Positions 42,049 to 51,352 of a DNA stretch of 64,000 nt are shown here, piece after piece. A model generated the notes under the pieces. It did no database searches, was not told where the DNA came from, and saw nothing but the letters and a program-made list of their open reading frames with translations. Made by a program: the position numbers and the translations under genes. Position 1 is the first letter of the stretch. Every line of letters begins with the position of its first letter. The stretch comes from Neobacillus endophyticus (GTDB lineage Bacteria; Bacillota; Bacilli; Bacillales; Cytobacillaceae): positions 1,302,001-1,366,000 of the forward strand of contig NZ_JABRWH010000001.1 in NCBI RefSeq assembly GCF_013248975.1, given 5' to 3'.

Positions 42049-43050
42049 TTATCCTAATTTCCGATTTGGAATTCGGTCAATATTATCAAGCATAACGCCT
42101 GTGCCAATCGCTACACAGTCCATTGGATTTTCTGCTACCAATACTGGCACTTTTAATTCTTCAGCAAGCAGCAAATCAATACCATGGAGTAATGCCCCAC
42201 CGCCAGTTAAAATAACGCCGCGATCAATGATATCTGCGGAAAGTTCAGGTGGTGTGCGTTCTAAAACACTTTTAGCAGCTTGTACAATGACAGCAACTGA
42301 TTCGCGAAGAGCTGATTCAATTTCCTCGGACCGAACCGTTATGGTGCGAGGCAGACCGCTTACCATATCACGGCCGCGGATTTCCATTTCCTCGGAACGG
42401 GAACCTGTGAATACGGTGCCGATATTGATTTTAATATTTTCTGCTGTACGCTCCCCGATTAGCAGCTTATACTCGCGTTTGATGTAGTTTAAAATTTCCA
42501 TGTCAAATTTGTCGCCAGCCATTTTGATGGAGGAAGAAGTCACGATATCGCCCATTGAAAGTACCGCAACATCTGTCGTTCCTCCTCCGATGTCAACGAC
42601 CATGTTTCCACTTGGCTGGAAGATGTCCATACCGGCGCCAATAGCCGCCACTTTTGGTTCTTCTTCCAGATACACTTTTTTCCCGCCGCTCTTTTCAGCT
42701 GCTTCCCGAATCGCTTTTTGCTCAACGCTTGTGATATTTGTTGGGCAGCAAATTAAAATGCGCGGCTTTGATAGAAAACCTTTTACATTTAGTTTGTTAA
42801 TAAAATGTCTTAGCATTGCTTCTGTTACATCAAAGTCAGCAATTACGCCATCTTTTAATGGACGGATAGCTACGATGTTTCCTGGTGTACGTCCGACCAT
42901 GCGGCGCGCTTCTTCACCAACTGCTAAAACTTTGTTTGTATTTTTGTCTATCGCTACAACGGAAGGCTCGTTTAATACAATGCCACGGCCCTTCACATGA
43001 ATCAATACGTTAGCCGTTCCTAAATCAATCCCTATATCCCTTGCAAACAT
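42049..43050 (-). CDS. mbl: MreB-like actin Mbl
   Basis: A 333-aa bacterial actin that directs lateral wall synthesis. Phosphate 1 motif GIDLGTANVL, phosphate 2 motif VVDIGGGTTDVAVLS and the adenosine motif ILTGGGALLHG are all present. The identity as Mbl rather than MreB rests on its position next to spoIIID and the length. ATG 43050 (MFARDIGIDLG) is chosen over the ORF start at 43071 because AGGAAAG precedes it. It is probably co-transcribed with spoIIID. Confidence 0.93.
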   Translation of the reverse strand: MFARDIGIDLGTANVLIHVKGRGIVLNEPSVVAIDKNTNKVLAVGEEARRMVGRTPGNIVAIRPLKDGVIADFDVTEAMLRHFINKLNVKGFLSKPRILICCPTNITSVEQKAIREAAEKSGGKKVYLEEEPKVAAIGAGMDIFQPSGNMVVDIGGGTTDVAVLSMGDIVTSSSIKMAGDKFDMEILNYIKREYKLLIGERTAENIKINIGTVFTGSRSEEMEIRGRDMVSGLPRTITVRSEEIESALRESVAVIVQAAKSVLERTPPELSADIIDRGVILTGGGALLHGIDLLLAEELKVPVLVAENPMDCVAIGTGVMLDNIDRIPNRKLG

Positions 43051-43236
43051 TCTCTTTCCTTTCCTCCTCAAAACGGATTCCTCATGCTTTCCTAATTGAA
43101 TATTGTACCATATTCATTAAAATTTCCATAACGTTTTATTTAAAACGTTGTAAATTTTTGATGAAAGTTGTCGGAGTAAAGGAATTTAAGAGAATAAAAG
43201 CTTGTTGTAAGGTGAAATTAAACATTTTTGGAAAAA

Positions 43237-43509
43237 CTATTTAACCGCCTCACCCTCCTTTTCTTCTTTCTGATATTTCATTTTAGTCGCCTCGCCGCCC
43301 CGTAAATGGCGAATGGATTTATGATAATCTAAAATTTCTTTTACCTCGTTTGCAAGTTCAGGATTAATCTCAGGAAGCCTCTCTGTCAAATCCTTATGGA
43401 CTGTACTTTTGGATACGCCAAACTCCTTCGCAATCACGCGAACCGTTTTCCTCGTCTCCACGATATACTTTCCAATCTTGATAGTCCTCTCCTTGATGTA
43501 ATCGTGCAC
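43237..43509 (-). CDS. spoIIID: Sporulation transcription factor SpoIIID
   Basis: A 90-aa mother-cell DNA-binding protein that tunes the sigma-E regulon. The helix-turn-helix is TVRVIAKEFGVSKSTVHKDL, followed by the basic C-terminal helix with KSIRHLRGGEATKMKYQK. GTG 43509 (HDYIKERTIKIG) lies 7 nt after GGAGGG, which sets the start; the frame stays open further upstream without a better site. It is directly upstream of mbl as in Bacillus subtilis. Confidence 0.95.
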   Translation of the reverse strand: MHDYIKERTIKIGKYIVETRKTVRVIAKEFGVSKSTVHKDLTERLPEINPELANEVKEILDYHKSIRHLRGGEATKMKYQKEEKEGEAVK

Positions 43510-43588
43510 ACTCTCGCCCTCCCTAAATTGGATGTGAGACATGTGAAATGAGACCCGCTTATCACTTCGACGAAATACTGCTTCCGTT

Positions 43589-43644
43589 GGTGTCAGGCAC
43601 CACCCGTGGACAAAACCAACGTTTTGTACGTCTCCAGTGGACAC
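43589..43644 (+). repeat. Dispersed GGTGTCAGGCACC repeat upstream of spoIIID
   Basis: GGTGTCAGGCACC (43589-43601) is followed by CGTGGACA, a T-rich spacer and AGTGGACA. It lies 80 bp before the spoIIID start, within or beside its promoter region. Confidence 0.7.
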
Positions 43645-44148
43645 CGAATTGATATGTATCAAATATGGTGTCGGGTTGGTGGTGTGTGGCACTAAACGGC
43701 AGAAAGTTTGTACTTTCTGATCATACGATGAATAATCATGTCCATGGCTGAATACCCGCTAACTTCAAACGACTCCTCACCTCAAACACTCTCTTTGTAA
43801 AGGTTTGTAACATTTTATTAGCTTGGATACGGGTTTATGCACAAAATACACAATCGGGACAAGGGTCTACTTGAGTTTTTTGATAAATTGGACATCTGAT
43901 CATTTTTTCGACATTTATCAGGATTTCTCTAAATGGGGTTTGCTGTTATGTTTCAGTTGGTTTTTTCCGTTAACTTCAAATATTTCCCGAGAAATTTGTC
44001 GATAAAAAGTTCACAAAAAGAATTAGTAAAAAATACTTTCAACCCATTATTTTTGGAGAACTACTTGTAAAACTAAGGCAGCCAGCATGGCTCCCACTTG
44101 ATTTTTTGTTGATGTATAATAAATTTATCTTGGAGGAGGAATTGAATC
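43645..44148. other. AT-rich intergenic region, no gene seen
   Basis: It separates spoIIID and the divergent ATL gene. It contains a degraded tail of the repeat (GGTGTCGGGTTGG at about 43670) and a weak hairpin (CTGAT/ATCAG). No frame with a ribosome site was found. Confidence 0.35.
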
Positions 44149-44493
44149 GTGACACCTTTTACACAGAATGTAATCGAAATCATTCGAAATATCCCTGAAG
44201 GCAAGGTGATGACCTATGGACAAATCGCCGGTCTTGCTGGAAGTCCCAGAGCTGCCCGTCAAGTCGTCCGCATCCTTCATTCTATGAGTAAAAAACATCG
44301 GCTGCCATGGCACCGTGTCATTAATGCGAAGGGCCAAATTGCACTGCAAGACGACGAATCCTATCATGATCAGCTACTGTCTCTTGAAGCCGAAGGGATT
44401 GATGTTGGCCTTAATGGAGTAATAGATTTGATAAAATACCAATGGAATCCATCTATACAAGAATTGCAATCAGATGATAACTTCCTCATTTAA
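44149..44493 (+). CDS. Alkyltransferase-like protein (MGMT family without the acceptor cysteine)
   Basis: A 114-aa protein homologous to the C-terminal DNA-binding domain of O6-alkylguanine-DNA alkyltransferases. The active-site box reads PWHRVI where transferases have PCHRV, so the acceptor cysteine is tryptophan. This defines ATL proteins, which bind O6-alkylguanine and recruit nucleotide excision repair. The helix-turn-helix GQIAGLAGSPRAARQV and arginine finger are present. GGAGGA precedes ATG 44149. It lies between spoIIID and spoIIQ, an unusual location. Confidence 0.9.
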   Translation: MTPFTQNVIEIIRNIPEGKVMTYGQIAGLAGSPRAARQVVRILHSMSKKHRLPWHRVINAKGQIALQDDESYHDQLLSLEAEGIDVGLNGVIDLIKYQWNPSIQELQSDDNFLI

Positions 44494-44538
44494 AAGAAAA
44501 TGATAAACAGAACTCCTTTATGCATTAAAGATCTAGGC

Positions 44539-44586
44539 AACAGTTGAAACCAGGCCATTCGCCGGGTTTCCACCTGTTTTTGTATT
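44539..44586 (+). terminator. Terminator of the ATL gene
   Basis: An imperfect long stem (AACAG-GAAACC-GGC with its complement) is followed by TTTTTG. Confidence 0.6.
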
Positions 44587-44603
44587 TGTTTAGTCTTTAA
44601 TGC

Positions 44604-44616
44604 GGTGTCTGACACC
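44604..44616. repeat. Palindrome of the dispersed repeat family
   Basis: GGTGTCTGACACC is a perfect 13-bp palindrome around one base and a core variant of the GGTGTCAGGCACC family, here without the GTGGACA blocks. Confidence 0.55.
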
Positions 44617-44843
44617 CAAAATACCACTTAACCAAAGCGGCAACAAACTGTCAAAGCTATTTAAAAATTAATCTTTTATTTAGAACCATAACACCACATA
44701 ATAATACCTTGATTTTCTCAAGAAGAACGTACATCGCAAATCTTTATCAAATTCAAACTTAGCCCCGATGCCCAGACTGATGGAGGCAGTTCATACCTAC
44801 ATTACCGATCCTGGCATATATGATGTAAGCTTGACACACGCCG

Positions 44844-45017
44844 TTAGAGGCTTTTGAGAGTCCTCCTGGAGCGTTTTATATTCATCCGCTTAAAAAACCC
44901 CGGCCAACGCTCATTTGGATCGAATGAAAGGCGCTGACAAGCGCTAGAACTTACCTGCATCGCCTCAGCCAAACCTTCCGCCCCTCTGCCATTATTTCGC
45001 CTGTAAATGTGAATCAT
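44844..45017 (-). other. Coding-like 57-codon frame, possible remnant
   Basis: From ATG 45017 the minus strand encodes YRRNNGRGAEGLAEAMQV followed by CQRLSFDPNERWPGFFKRM, which looks like protein. There is no ribosome site and the family is not recognised. The surrounding 44617-45234 shows no other gene. Confidence 0.25.
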
Positions 45018-45234
45018 TTGTAAGTTTGACGTCTTATCCGTTCACTATTGGCTTCTCTCAATCAACGTTTCCTAGCCATCTTTTTTTAAAAATGAATCAC
45101 TTATACGTTGGTTGCCCCTCTTGTTGTACATGAAGTAGCTCTCCAGCCTCTTTTTCTAGAGATGTTTTTGCTGGTATAACCTTCCCCATTAAAGTGGTGC
45201 GAAGGTCATTACAAAAAAACACAGATGACTAAAA

Positions 45235-45264
45235 CAAAAAAAAGAGGAAGGTATTCCCTCTCCC
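45235..45264 (-). terminator. Terminator of spoIIQ
   Basis: The stem GAGGGAA/TTCCTC with a small loop is followed by eight T residues on the minus strand. Confidence 0.7.
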
Positions 45265-45277
45265 CTTTATTGCCGTT

Positions 45278-46189
45278 TTATGAGTTTGTGTTGGTGTCTG
45301 TCATGTCACTGTTTTGGTCATTTGAGCTGCCATCTGAGTTTTTGTCAATGGATGGTGTGTCGGTTGAGCTGCCATCTGAGTTTTGATCAATAGATGGTGT
45401 GTCAGTTGAGCTCCCTGATCCTGAGTCGTCAATTTTTTGTTGGTTTTGCTTTGCTTCAGGAACTTCTGTTGATTGTTTGGCTTTGTCTCCCGAAACGCTT
45501 TCTTCCGCAAGTGTACTAACAGGCTTGTTTAAATAGTCTGCTGGATTGACTGCGACGCCATCTTTGCGAATTTCAAAGTGCACGTGTGTTCCAGCCTTTT
45601 CGTTATACAAGCTTTGTCCAGCCTCAGCAATAACATCACCTTGTTTTACTTCATCGCCAACTTTGACTTTAATGTCTTTAATGGATTGATATTGTGTTAC
45701 AATACCTTTTTCATGCTCAATTTCAACCACATTACCAAGTACGGAATCTTGATCGACACGTGTAACAGTTCCACTTAAAGATGCTGTCACATCAAAAGTT
45801 TTCTCGTCTTTTCCTGTAATATCAATTCCTGTGTTTGGCTGATACGTATTATTGTAAAATACTAAAGCTGATTCTTGATCTGCCGGCTTGCCATTAAAAT
45901 CATAGAATTTCATTTTGATAACAGCTGAGCCAGGATCTTTAACCGGCATTTTAAAGTTCTCCAACGCTTTGTTTACTTCAACTGACGGCTGGTTGTACTT
46001 GCTATTTGACAGGTCACCTGGCTTGTAGCTGTATTTGTCAGTATTCGTGCTGCTGGATTGATACCATAGAACTCCGGTTAAAATGATTGCTGCACTTGCA
46101 ATATAGATGGCTGGAAATACCCAACGCTTTTTGAAAAAGCGTTTCACTTTAGAACCTTGAGAAGATCGTTTGTTTTCTTCCTCTCTCAT
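45278..46189 (-). CDS. spoIIQ: Stage II sporulation protein SpoIIQ (M23-like)
   Basis: A 303-aa forespore membrane protein that pairs with SpoIIIAH across the intermembrane space to hold the engulfing membranes together. It has a short cytoplasmic N-terminus and a transmembrane helix (about residues 21-40). The LytM/M23 domain covers about residues 100-230. The later ligands HVHFEI are present, but the first zinc histidine is replaced (PNTGIDI), as in Bacillus SpoIIQ, so no peptidase activity is expected. The C-terminal roughly 70 residues are a Ser/Asp/Thr/Asn-rich tail built of 14-residue tandem repeats. ATG 46189 is chosen over upstream codons because GAGGTGA precedes it by 6 nt. Confidence 0.9.
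   Translation of the reverse strand: MREEENKRSSQGSKVKRFFKKRWVFPAIYIASAAIILTGVLWYQSSSTNTDKYSYKPGDLSNSKYNQPSVEVNKALENFKMPVKDPGSAVIKMKFYDFNGKPADQESALVFYNNTYQPNTGIDITGKDEKTFDVTASLSGTVTRVDQDSVLGNVVEIEHEKGIVTQYQSIKDIKVKVGDEVKQGDVIAEAGQSLYNEKAGTHVHFEIRKDGVAVNPADYLNKPVSTLAEESVSGDKAKQSTEVPEAKQNQQKIDDSGSGSSTDTPSIDQNSDGSSTDTPSIDKNSDGSSNDQNSDMTDTNTNS
45322..45412 (-). repeat. 42-bp tandem repeat in the spoIIQ 3' end
   Basis: Units begin at about 45322, 45364 and 45406 and encode SSTDTPSID(Q/K)NSDG. The first two are nearly identical in DNA, which suggests recent slippage or recombination. Confidence 0.75.
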
Positions 46190-46415
46190 TTTCATCACCT
46201 CAGCAATCATTCTGAACAGATCAGTAGAATTATATACACTTGTCTGAAAAATTTTTTGAAAAAGTTATTTTTCGACAGTTGCAGAATTTTTATGCATGAG
46301 GTTGAAAAATTTTTATTTGAATCTGTTTATACAAAAATCACAATTAGCGTTAACACAAGTCATATCCAGCTTTTTTTATCAAACTTGACCCTGACTGACT
46401 TTTTCTAAAAACAGC

Positions 46416-46441
46416 GAAAAAGCCAAGCTGCTGCTTGGCTT
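46416..46441 (-). terminator. Terminator of spoIID
   Basis: A perfect 9-bp stem, AAGCCAAGC/GCTTGGCTT, is followed by a T run on the minus strand. Confidence 0.8.
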
Positions 46442-46456
46442 CTTAAAATCATGATT

Positions 46457-47491
46457 CTACTTTTTTGCAGTGAGAGTTGCCAGCATGTTATCTGCGGACG
46501 TAATTTGAACACCAGAATAGTAGTGCTCCACAATTTCTTTATAGTTTTTGCCTTGAGACGCCATACCATTTGCACCGTATTGACTCATGCCGACACCGTG
46601 GCCATATCCCTTTGTGGTTATGACAATATTGTTTCCCTTCCGTTCCCAGGAAAAATCGGATGACTTTAAATCTAGTTTCTCACGAATGTCCTTTCCCGTG
46701 AGCTGTTTCCCGCTAAAATCGACCTCTGCCACGCGTTTTCCAGATGTTCGGGCAACTATTTTCCCAATTGTGCCGGATGTGCCTACTTTAACCCCTAAAA
46801 GCTTTTCAAAACTTTGAAGCGAAAGAACCTTTTGATTGAAAAATTGTGGTGAACTCTTATCCCAAGGGCTTGATACACTTCTTAAATATGGTATGGAACC
46901 AGACCAATAGTCTTCTGAATTTTCTGTGTAGCCGTTGCTAGTGGAAAAAAATTGTGCTTGAATCGGCTTCCCCTTGAAAGTGATGATCTGACCACTCGTT
47001 GCTCGTACAGCAGCAACTATTTTCTTTCGTTTCCAGTTATAGTCCATTCCCCAATCCCGCCGCAGCTCATCATCACTTTCGTAAGCTTGATGAAGTGGTG
47101 TGTCGGTTACTTCAGCGCCCTCAGGAACGCCTAATGTATCCTTACTTAGGAGGCGATTTACGATATAGGTTCTTGCGGTTAGCGCTTGTGCTTTAAGAGC
47201 TTCTTCATTGAATTCAGCCGGCATTTCTGCTGCTACCACACCGACGAGATAATCTTCTAATGGCACTTTTTCAACTTTCTTTTTCTTAGAGCGATAAACG
47301 GCTACTTCTACGGCTTCATCTGTTGAAGAGGGGGAAACTGTTTCATTCGCAGGTGCCTTCTCCTTGAGCTGTTCGCCCAACTTCCCATTTGTCTTCCCTT
47401 CTGAAAAAGGAAGGACCAGCACCGCAGGAATAATAAGCGTTAAGGCAACGAGGACAGATACTAGTGCGATGAGTGGTTTGAACTTTTTCAT
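46457..47491 (-). CDS. spoIID: Stage II sporulation protein D (lytic transglycosylase)
   Basis: A 344-aa membrane-anchored enzyme that cuts glycan strands during engulfment with SpoIIM and SpoIIP. It has an N-terminal transmembrane helix (about residues 8-30). The SpoIID domain follows, with the catalytic glutamate in VVAAEMPAEF, the FFSTSNGYTE segment and the terminal GYGHGVGMSQYGANGMA motif. GGAGGCG precedes ATG 47491. It is downstream of murA and upstream of spoIIQ, the conserved order. A repeat-bearing 350-bp gap separates it from murA, so it likely has its own sporulation promoter. Confidence 0.95.
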   Translation of the reverse strand: MKKFKPLIALVSVLVALTLIIPAVLVLPFSEGKTNGKLGEQLKEKAPANETVSPSSTDEAVEVAVYRSKKKKVEKVPLEDYLVGVVAAEMPAEFNEEALKAQALTARTYIVNRLLSKDTLGVPEGAEVTDTPLHQAYESDDELRRDWGMDYNWKRKKIVAAVRATSGQIITFKGKPIQAQFFSTSNGYTENSEDYWSGSIPYLRSVSSPWDKSSPQFFNQKVLSLQSFEKLLGVKVGTSGTIGKIVARTSGKRVAEVDFSGKQLTGKDIREKLDLKSSDFSWERKGNNIVITTKGYGHGVGMSQYGANGMASQGKNYKEIVEHYYSGVQITSADNMLATLTAKK

Positions 47492-47609
47492 GTTTGCGCC
47501 TCCAGTTTGTATAATTCACAACCCTTACTCACATTCGGGTGTGTCACATTTCATACATATGGAAGCGGACAAGCATTTATTACAATTTTTTCGGTATTTG
47601 TCGGGCATC

Positions 47610-47639
47610 ATGTGAATTATTCACATGGTGCCTGACACC
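47610..47639 (+). repeat. Dispersed repeat, hairpin subtype
   Basis: ATGTGAA-TTCACAT hairpin followed directly by GGTGCCTGACACC (47627-47639). The same combination recurs twice around 56.4 kb. The rest of 47492-47845 has no gene. Confidence 0.65.
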
Positions 47640-47845
47640 AGCCACAAACTAAAGACCAAACAAAAAACAGGACCCGTCGTTTCAGGCCCCGTTGCTTTGG
47701 TTTGTTTTGTTGTAATTGTGTCCAACGTGGCCGAGTGTTTCAAATGTTGTTTGAAATTGGTCACCCTGTCTCCAGTTTTGCTTGGGTATCAGACACAGTT
47801 ATTGGTTATTGGCATATTTCTAGCCAATGGTCCATTTTGGATATT

Positions 47846-49156
47846 TTACGCATTCATATCCGAAACGTATTTTTCCACTTCGAGTAACAGTTCATCCGGT
47901 TCGCTCACACGCTCGATATCAGCGCCAAGTAATGCCAACTTATCATGGAATTGCACATAACCACGGTCTAGATGTTTTAATTCCGTTACACGTGTGATAC
48001 CATCTGCAACTAATCCAGTTAAAATCAAAGCTGCAGCTGCACGAAGGTCAGTTGCTGCTACTTCAGCACCCTGTAAATTAGAAGGTCCATTTAAAATAAC
48101 AGAACGTCCTTCAATCTTAATATCTGCATTCATCCGGCGGAATTCTTCCACGTGCATGAAACGATTCTCAAACACGGTTTCAGTGATCATAGAAGTTCCT
48201 TCTGCACACAACAGCAATGCCATCATTTGCGATTGCATGTCTGTTGGGAAGCCTGGATGTGGCATCGTTTTGATATCCACTGCCTTTAAGCGTTCAGGAC
48301 CAATGACACGGACTCCATCCTCTTCTTCGATAATGGTAACGCCCATTTCCTCCATTTTGGCAATCAATGAAGAAAGATGTTCAGGGACAGCGCCTTTTAC
48401 AAGTACATTACCGCCTGTAATCGCAGCAGCGGTCATGAAAGTTCCTGCTTCGATTCGGTCGGGAATGATGTTATGTTCTGCGCCAAATAACACATCAACA
48501 CCTTCAATACGAAGTGTGCCAGTGCCTGCACCTCGGACTTTAGCGCCCATTTTGTTTAAGAAGTTTGCCAAGTCGACAATTTCTGGTTCCTTAGCAACGT
48601 TTTCAATGATGGTCGTACCTTCTGCTAGGGTTGCTGCCATCATAATATTTTCAGTAGCCCCAACACTTGGGAAATCCAAATAAATCTTTGCACCTTTTAA
48701 GCGGCCATTAACCTCCGCTTCGATAAAACCATTACCTACCTTTACCGTAGCACCCATGGCTTCAAAGCCTTTTAGATGCTGGTCGATAGGTCGGGAGCCG
48801 ATTGCACAGCCGCCTGGTAGTGCAACACGTGCCCGACCATTGCGGGCGAGTAACGACCCCATGACAAGAACTGAGGCGCGCATTTTCCGAACATATTCAA
48901 ATGGCGCTTCAACCTTTAACTCTCTTGATGCATCAACAACAACTGTGTTATTTGCAAAAGAAACTTCGGCATGTAGGTTGCGTAAAACTTCATTAATTGT
49001 GTATACATCGGAGAGTGTAGGTACATCACGAATTACACTTTTTCCATCACTTGCTAATAAGGTTGCAGCGATAACAGGCAGGACGGCATTTTTTGCACCT
49101 TCCACTTTCACCGTTCCATTAAGCCTCTGTCCGCCGCGGACGATGATCTTTTCCAA
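47846..49156 (-). CDS. murA: UDP-N-acetylglucosamine 1-carboxyvinyltransferase (MurA)
   Basis: A 436-aa enzyme catalysing the first committed step of peptidoglycan synthesis: enolpyruvyl transfer from PEP to UDP-GlcNAc. The active-site cysteine sits in [15 protein letters not shown] and the lysine in [13 protein letters not shown], and the C-terminal [10 protein letters not shown] region is present. The linkage to ywmB and spoIID identifies the essential MurAA paralogue rather than MurAB. It is 32 bp downstream of ywmB in the same operon. Confidence 0.96.
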   Translation of the reverse strand: MEKIIVRGGQRLNGTVKVEGAKNAVLPVIAATLLASDGKSVIRDVPTLSDVYTINEVLRNLHAEVSFANNTVVVDASRELKVEAPFEYVRKMRASVLVMGSLLARNGRARVALPGGCAIGSRPIDQHLKGFEAMGATVKVGNGFIEAEVNGRLKGAKIYLDFPSVGATENIMMAATLAEGTTIIENVAKEPEIVDLANFLNKMGAKVRGAGTGTLRIEGVDVLFGAEHNIIPDRIEAGTFMTAAAITGGNVLVKGAVPEHLSSLIAKMEEMGVTIIEEEDGVRVIGPERLKAVDIKTMPHPGFPTDMQSQMMALLLCAEGTSMITETVFENRFMHVEEFRRMNADIKIEGRSVILNGPSNLQGAEVAATDLRAAAALILTGLVADGITRVTELKHLDRGYVQFHDKLALLGADIERVSEPDELLLEVEKYVSDMNA

Positions 49157-49188
49157 GAGTATTCCCCTCCGCGTCCATTTTCTCTATA

Positions 49189-50007
49189 TTAATATTCAAT
49201 CGTTATGATAGGGGTTCCTACTACAATGGTAGTTCTTGAGCCCAATCCTTCGGAGCGTAAGCCGATTTGCAGATTCATGTTATTTTCTTTCGTTTCAATG
49301 GAATCTGAAAACATTGGCGATGATGCCGAAACTGACATGAATGATTTCTCTTGTAACGCTTCGATTTTTTTCGCTTTAAATATAGCTAGAAAATGATTCA
49401 CTGTATTAGATAAAGCCGTATCAATCTTATCACTGACTATGCCCTTCATACAAGAAAAAACTGTAGGTTTTTCTCGAAATATGTCAGTCAGTCTATTTTC
49501 GAACTGTTTACTAGTAAAAAAAGCCTTCTCGGTCTTGTTCCACTCTTTTCCGCTCACACTATAGACTATATACGCATTAGTAGGTTGTTTTCTGTGGGTT
49601 GCCAAAATTTGAAGCATTTCGTTGTGGTGTTTAGATGTTGGAGATACTGCTGTCATTTCCCACTTTTCACTGGTGTTTGTAACCGTCCAATTCCAATCAG
49701 GAAATTTACGTTGAAGCCTTTTCGCGTATTCCTTTACTTCTTTCTCACTTTTTAGGCCTGTAAGTTGTTCCCTTGCATAAAAAGTCCATTGATCGAGCAA
49801 AATATGTTCGGCTTGAAAAACATCGCCGATTTTTGCTAAGTCATGGCTATTTGAGTCTGCTTGAAAAAGCGATGAGCCAACTTCATCTGCTTTTTCCTTT
49901 TGAAAAAAATTCAGGCCGCCGTTTGCCTCAGTTGTCCGGTTCCCAAACACAACCAGGATGATAATGATAATTGTAAATAGTCCTAAAAGTTTACTTATTC
50001 TCTCCAT
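49189..50007 (-). CDS. ywmB: YwmB family protein
   Basis: A 272-aa protein with an N-terminal membrane anchor/signal (about residues 8-24, [15 protein letters not shown]). The extracytoplasmic domain is of the YwmB family, whose structure gave the misleading name TATA-box-binding-like. Function is unknown; its constant place before murA and spoIID suggests an envelope role. ATG 50007 is chosen because GGGAG precedes it, in place of upstream codons without a site. Confidence 0.85.
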   Translation of the reverse strand: MERISKLLGLFTIIIIILVVFGNRTTEANGGLNFFQKEKADEVGSSLFQADSNSHDLAKIGDVFQAEHILLDQWTFYAREQLTGLKSEKEVKEYAKRLQRKFPDWNWTVTNTSEKWEMTAVSPTSKHHNEMLQILATHRKQPTNAYIVYSVSGKEWNKTEKAFFTSKQFENRLTDIFREKPTVFSCMKGIVSDKIDTALSNTVNHFLAIFKAKKIEALQEKSFMSVSASSPMFSDSIETKENNMNLQIGLRSEGLGSRTTIVVGTPIITIEY

Positions 50008-50346
50008 ATCTCTTCTCTCCCTTACTACCATTGTTTCCAAGGTGGAGAGAAGCATACTTGGGAAAAGTCGTCACTTTTAGACATCTTGTTTTTTTACTTA
50101 ACATGCGGCTTTAAAACAGTAAATCATTAAAGTTATTTTTTCCACACAAAGAAGATTGTACTCAATAAATTTGCATATGGGAACATGTACGAAGACCTAA
50201 ATTTTTTCCAATTCCAAAAAAGACGAAAATTCCCTTCCAACAAGCTGAGTTCATTTTATTCCTTGTGAAATACGAGTCATAGTATTAGGATGTTGAATTC
50301 TACAACAATCAAATTGAGAATAAACAACCACGTTCTTAAAGAAAGC
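50008..50346. other. AT-rich intergenic region, no gene seen
   Basis: It lies between ywzB and ywmB (both minus strand). It is presumably promoter-bearing for ywmB-murA. No frame with a ribosome site was found. Confidence 0.35.
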
Positions 50347-50580
50347 CTATTTAAAAATTAAAGGTAGTTGTCTTGACCATTGCAGGTAATCAAGGAAAAA
50401 GTTACTGACAGATGAACCGAGAAAAATGGCTAATAATATGTAGAGTATTCTTGCTTGCAGTACATGGTTTGGGCGCAGCAATTTTTCAAGTCGGATGGCT
50501 TGCAGTGCCCACCAAGAAAGCGCAATAAATACTATATGTGACAGTATGCTGATTAACGCCACTTGCCCTAAATCATTCAT
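50347..50580 (-). CDS. ywzB: DUF1146 family membrane protein (YwzB)
   Basis: A 77-aa protein with two hydrophobic helices (about residues 8-28 and 44-66) and the central signature ALQAIRLEKLLRPNH, typical of DUF1146/YwzB. Function is unknown. It lies upstream of ywmB as in Bacillus subtilis. GGAGGGA precedes ATG 50580. Confidence 0.85.
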   Translation of the reverse strand: MNDLGQVALISILSHIVFIALSWWALQAIRLEKLLRPNHVLQARILYILLAIFLGSSVSNFFLDYLQWSRQLPLIFK

Positions 50581-50740
50581 CCATAGATTCCCTCCTTTTC
50601 ACACAACGACTATTCTAACATATTGACGTAAAAAAATGGTAACAGTTTCTATTTTTTTAAAAAATTCGTTACGATGATGACAAGTTTTTGACAAACCAAG
50701 CAAAACTAGAATTTTTGATTAAGGTAATATTCTTTTAAAC

Positions 50741-50941
50741 TTTGGATTTCGATTTCCACTCCAGGAACGAACGGTTAACGGCGTGGTATAGGACGCGCTA
50801 CTCGACACTTTGCCGCCTGCCGGTCAACTGTCACGTACTCCCGCAGGACATTGAATAACATCCTTGAATCTGCCTTGGCACGAAGGAAATGCGGTAGTGC
50901 TTTTGAGGAGTCTTCATGCCTACAACTTCGATCAACTATGT
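50741..50941 (-). repeat. Decayed dispersed element, first of a tandem pair
   Basis: On the minus strand it starts near a degraded TTGATCGAAG, contains CTGCGGGAGTACGTGAC, and ends CTGGAGTGGAAATCG. The layout is that of the 41.6-kb element. Confidence 0.55.
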
Positions 50942-50980
50942 GCTTTTACATAGCCTTTAATAAAAAGCACTGTTAAACAA

Positions 50981-51147
50981 CTTGGATGTTGATTTCCACT
51001 CCAGGAATGAACTGTTCGCGGGCGTGCCTGGGAGACCCCGTACTCCCACAGAACACTGAATCCCGTCTTTGAATCCGCCAGTGGATGAAGGAAATGTGAT
51101 AGTATTTTCGCGGAATCTTCGTGCCTTCTGCTCCAATTAACAGTGTG
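50981..51147 (-). repeat. Decayed dispersed element, second of a tandem pair
   Basis: On the minus strand it starts TTAATTGGAGCAGAAGGCAC, has TGTGGGAGTACGGGG in the middle, and ends CTGGAGTGGAAATCAAC. It has the same orientation as the neighbouring copy. The rest of 50581-51180 has no gene. Confidence 0.6.
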
Positions 51148-51180
51148 AAAATATCAACAATATTTTTTAACATAACCTAA

Positions 51181-51214
51181 TAAAAAAAAAGAGGCGGTCC
51201 CCAACCGTCTCTTT
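51181..51214. terminator. Terminator of the nuo operon
   Basis: The stem GAGGCGG/CCGTCTC has nine T residues on the minus strand and TTTT on the plus strand, about 140 bp past the nuoN stop codon. Confidence 0.75.
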
Positions 51215-51259
51215 TCCTATTTAATCCCTTTATTTGTGAAACTTTGGTGTAGGCACCAA

Positions 51260-51294
51260 CTGCAGGCTGCTTCCTCCCATTTAGCAGCCTGCAG
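51260..51294. repeat. Perfect 12-bp inverted repeat after nuoN
   Basis: CTGCAGGCTGCT and its exact complement are separated by 11 nt. There is no T tract on the minus strand. It may act as an mRNA-stabilising 3' hairpin ahead of the terminator. Confidence 0.6.
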
Positions 51295-51352
51295 GCCCAT
51301 CTTTTGTTCGTATTGGTTTATACATGCACCTTATGAACTCTGGGGTCTTTTT

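Noticed and set aside
47994..48683. 229-codon plus-strand frame opposite murA
   Set aside because: It is antisense to an unmistakable murA and has no start signals.
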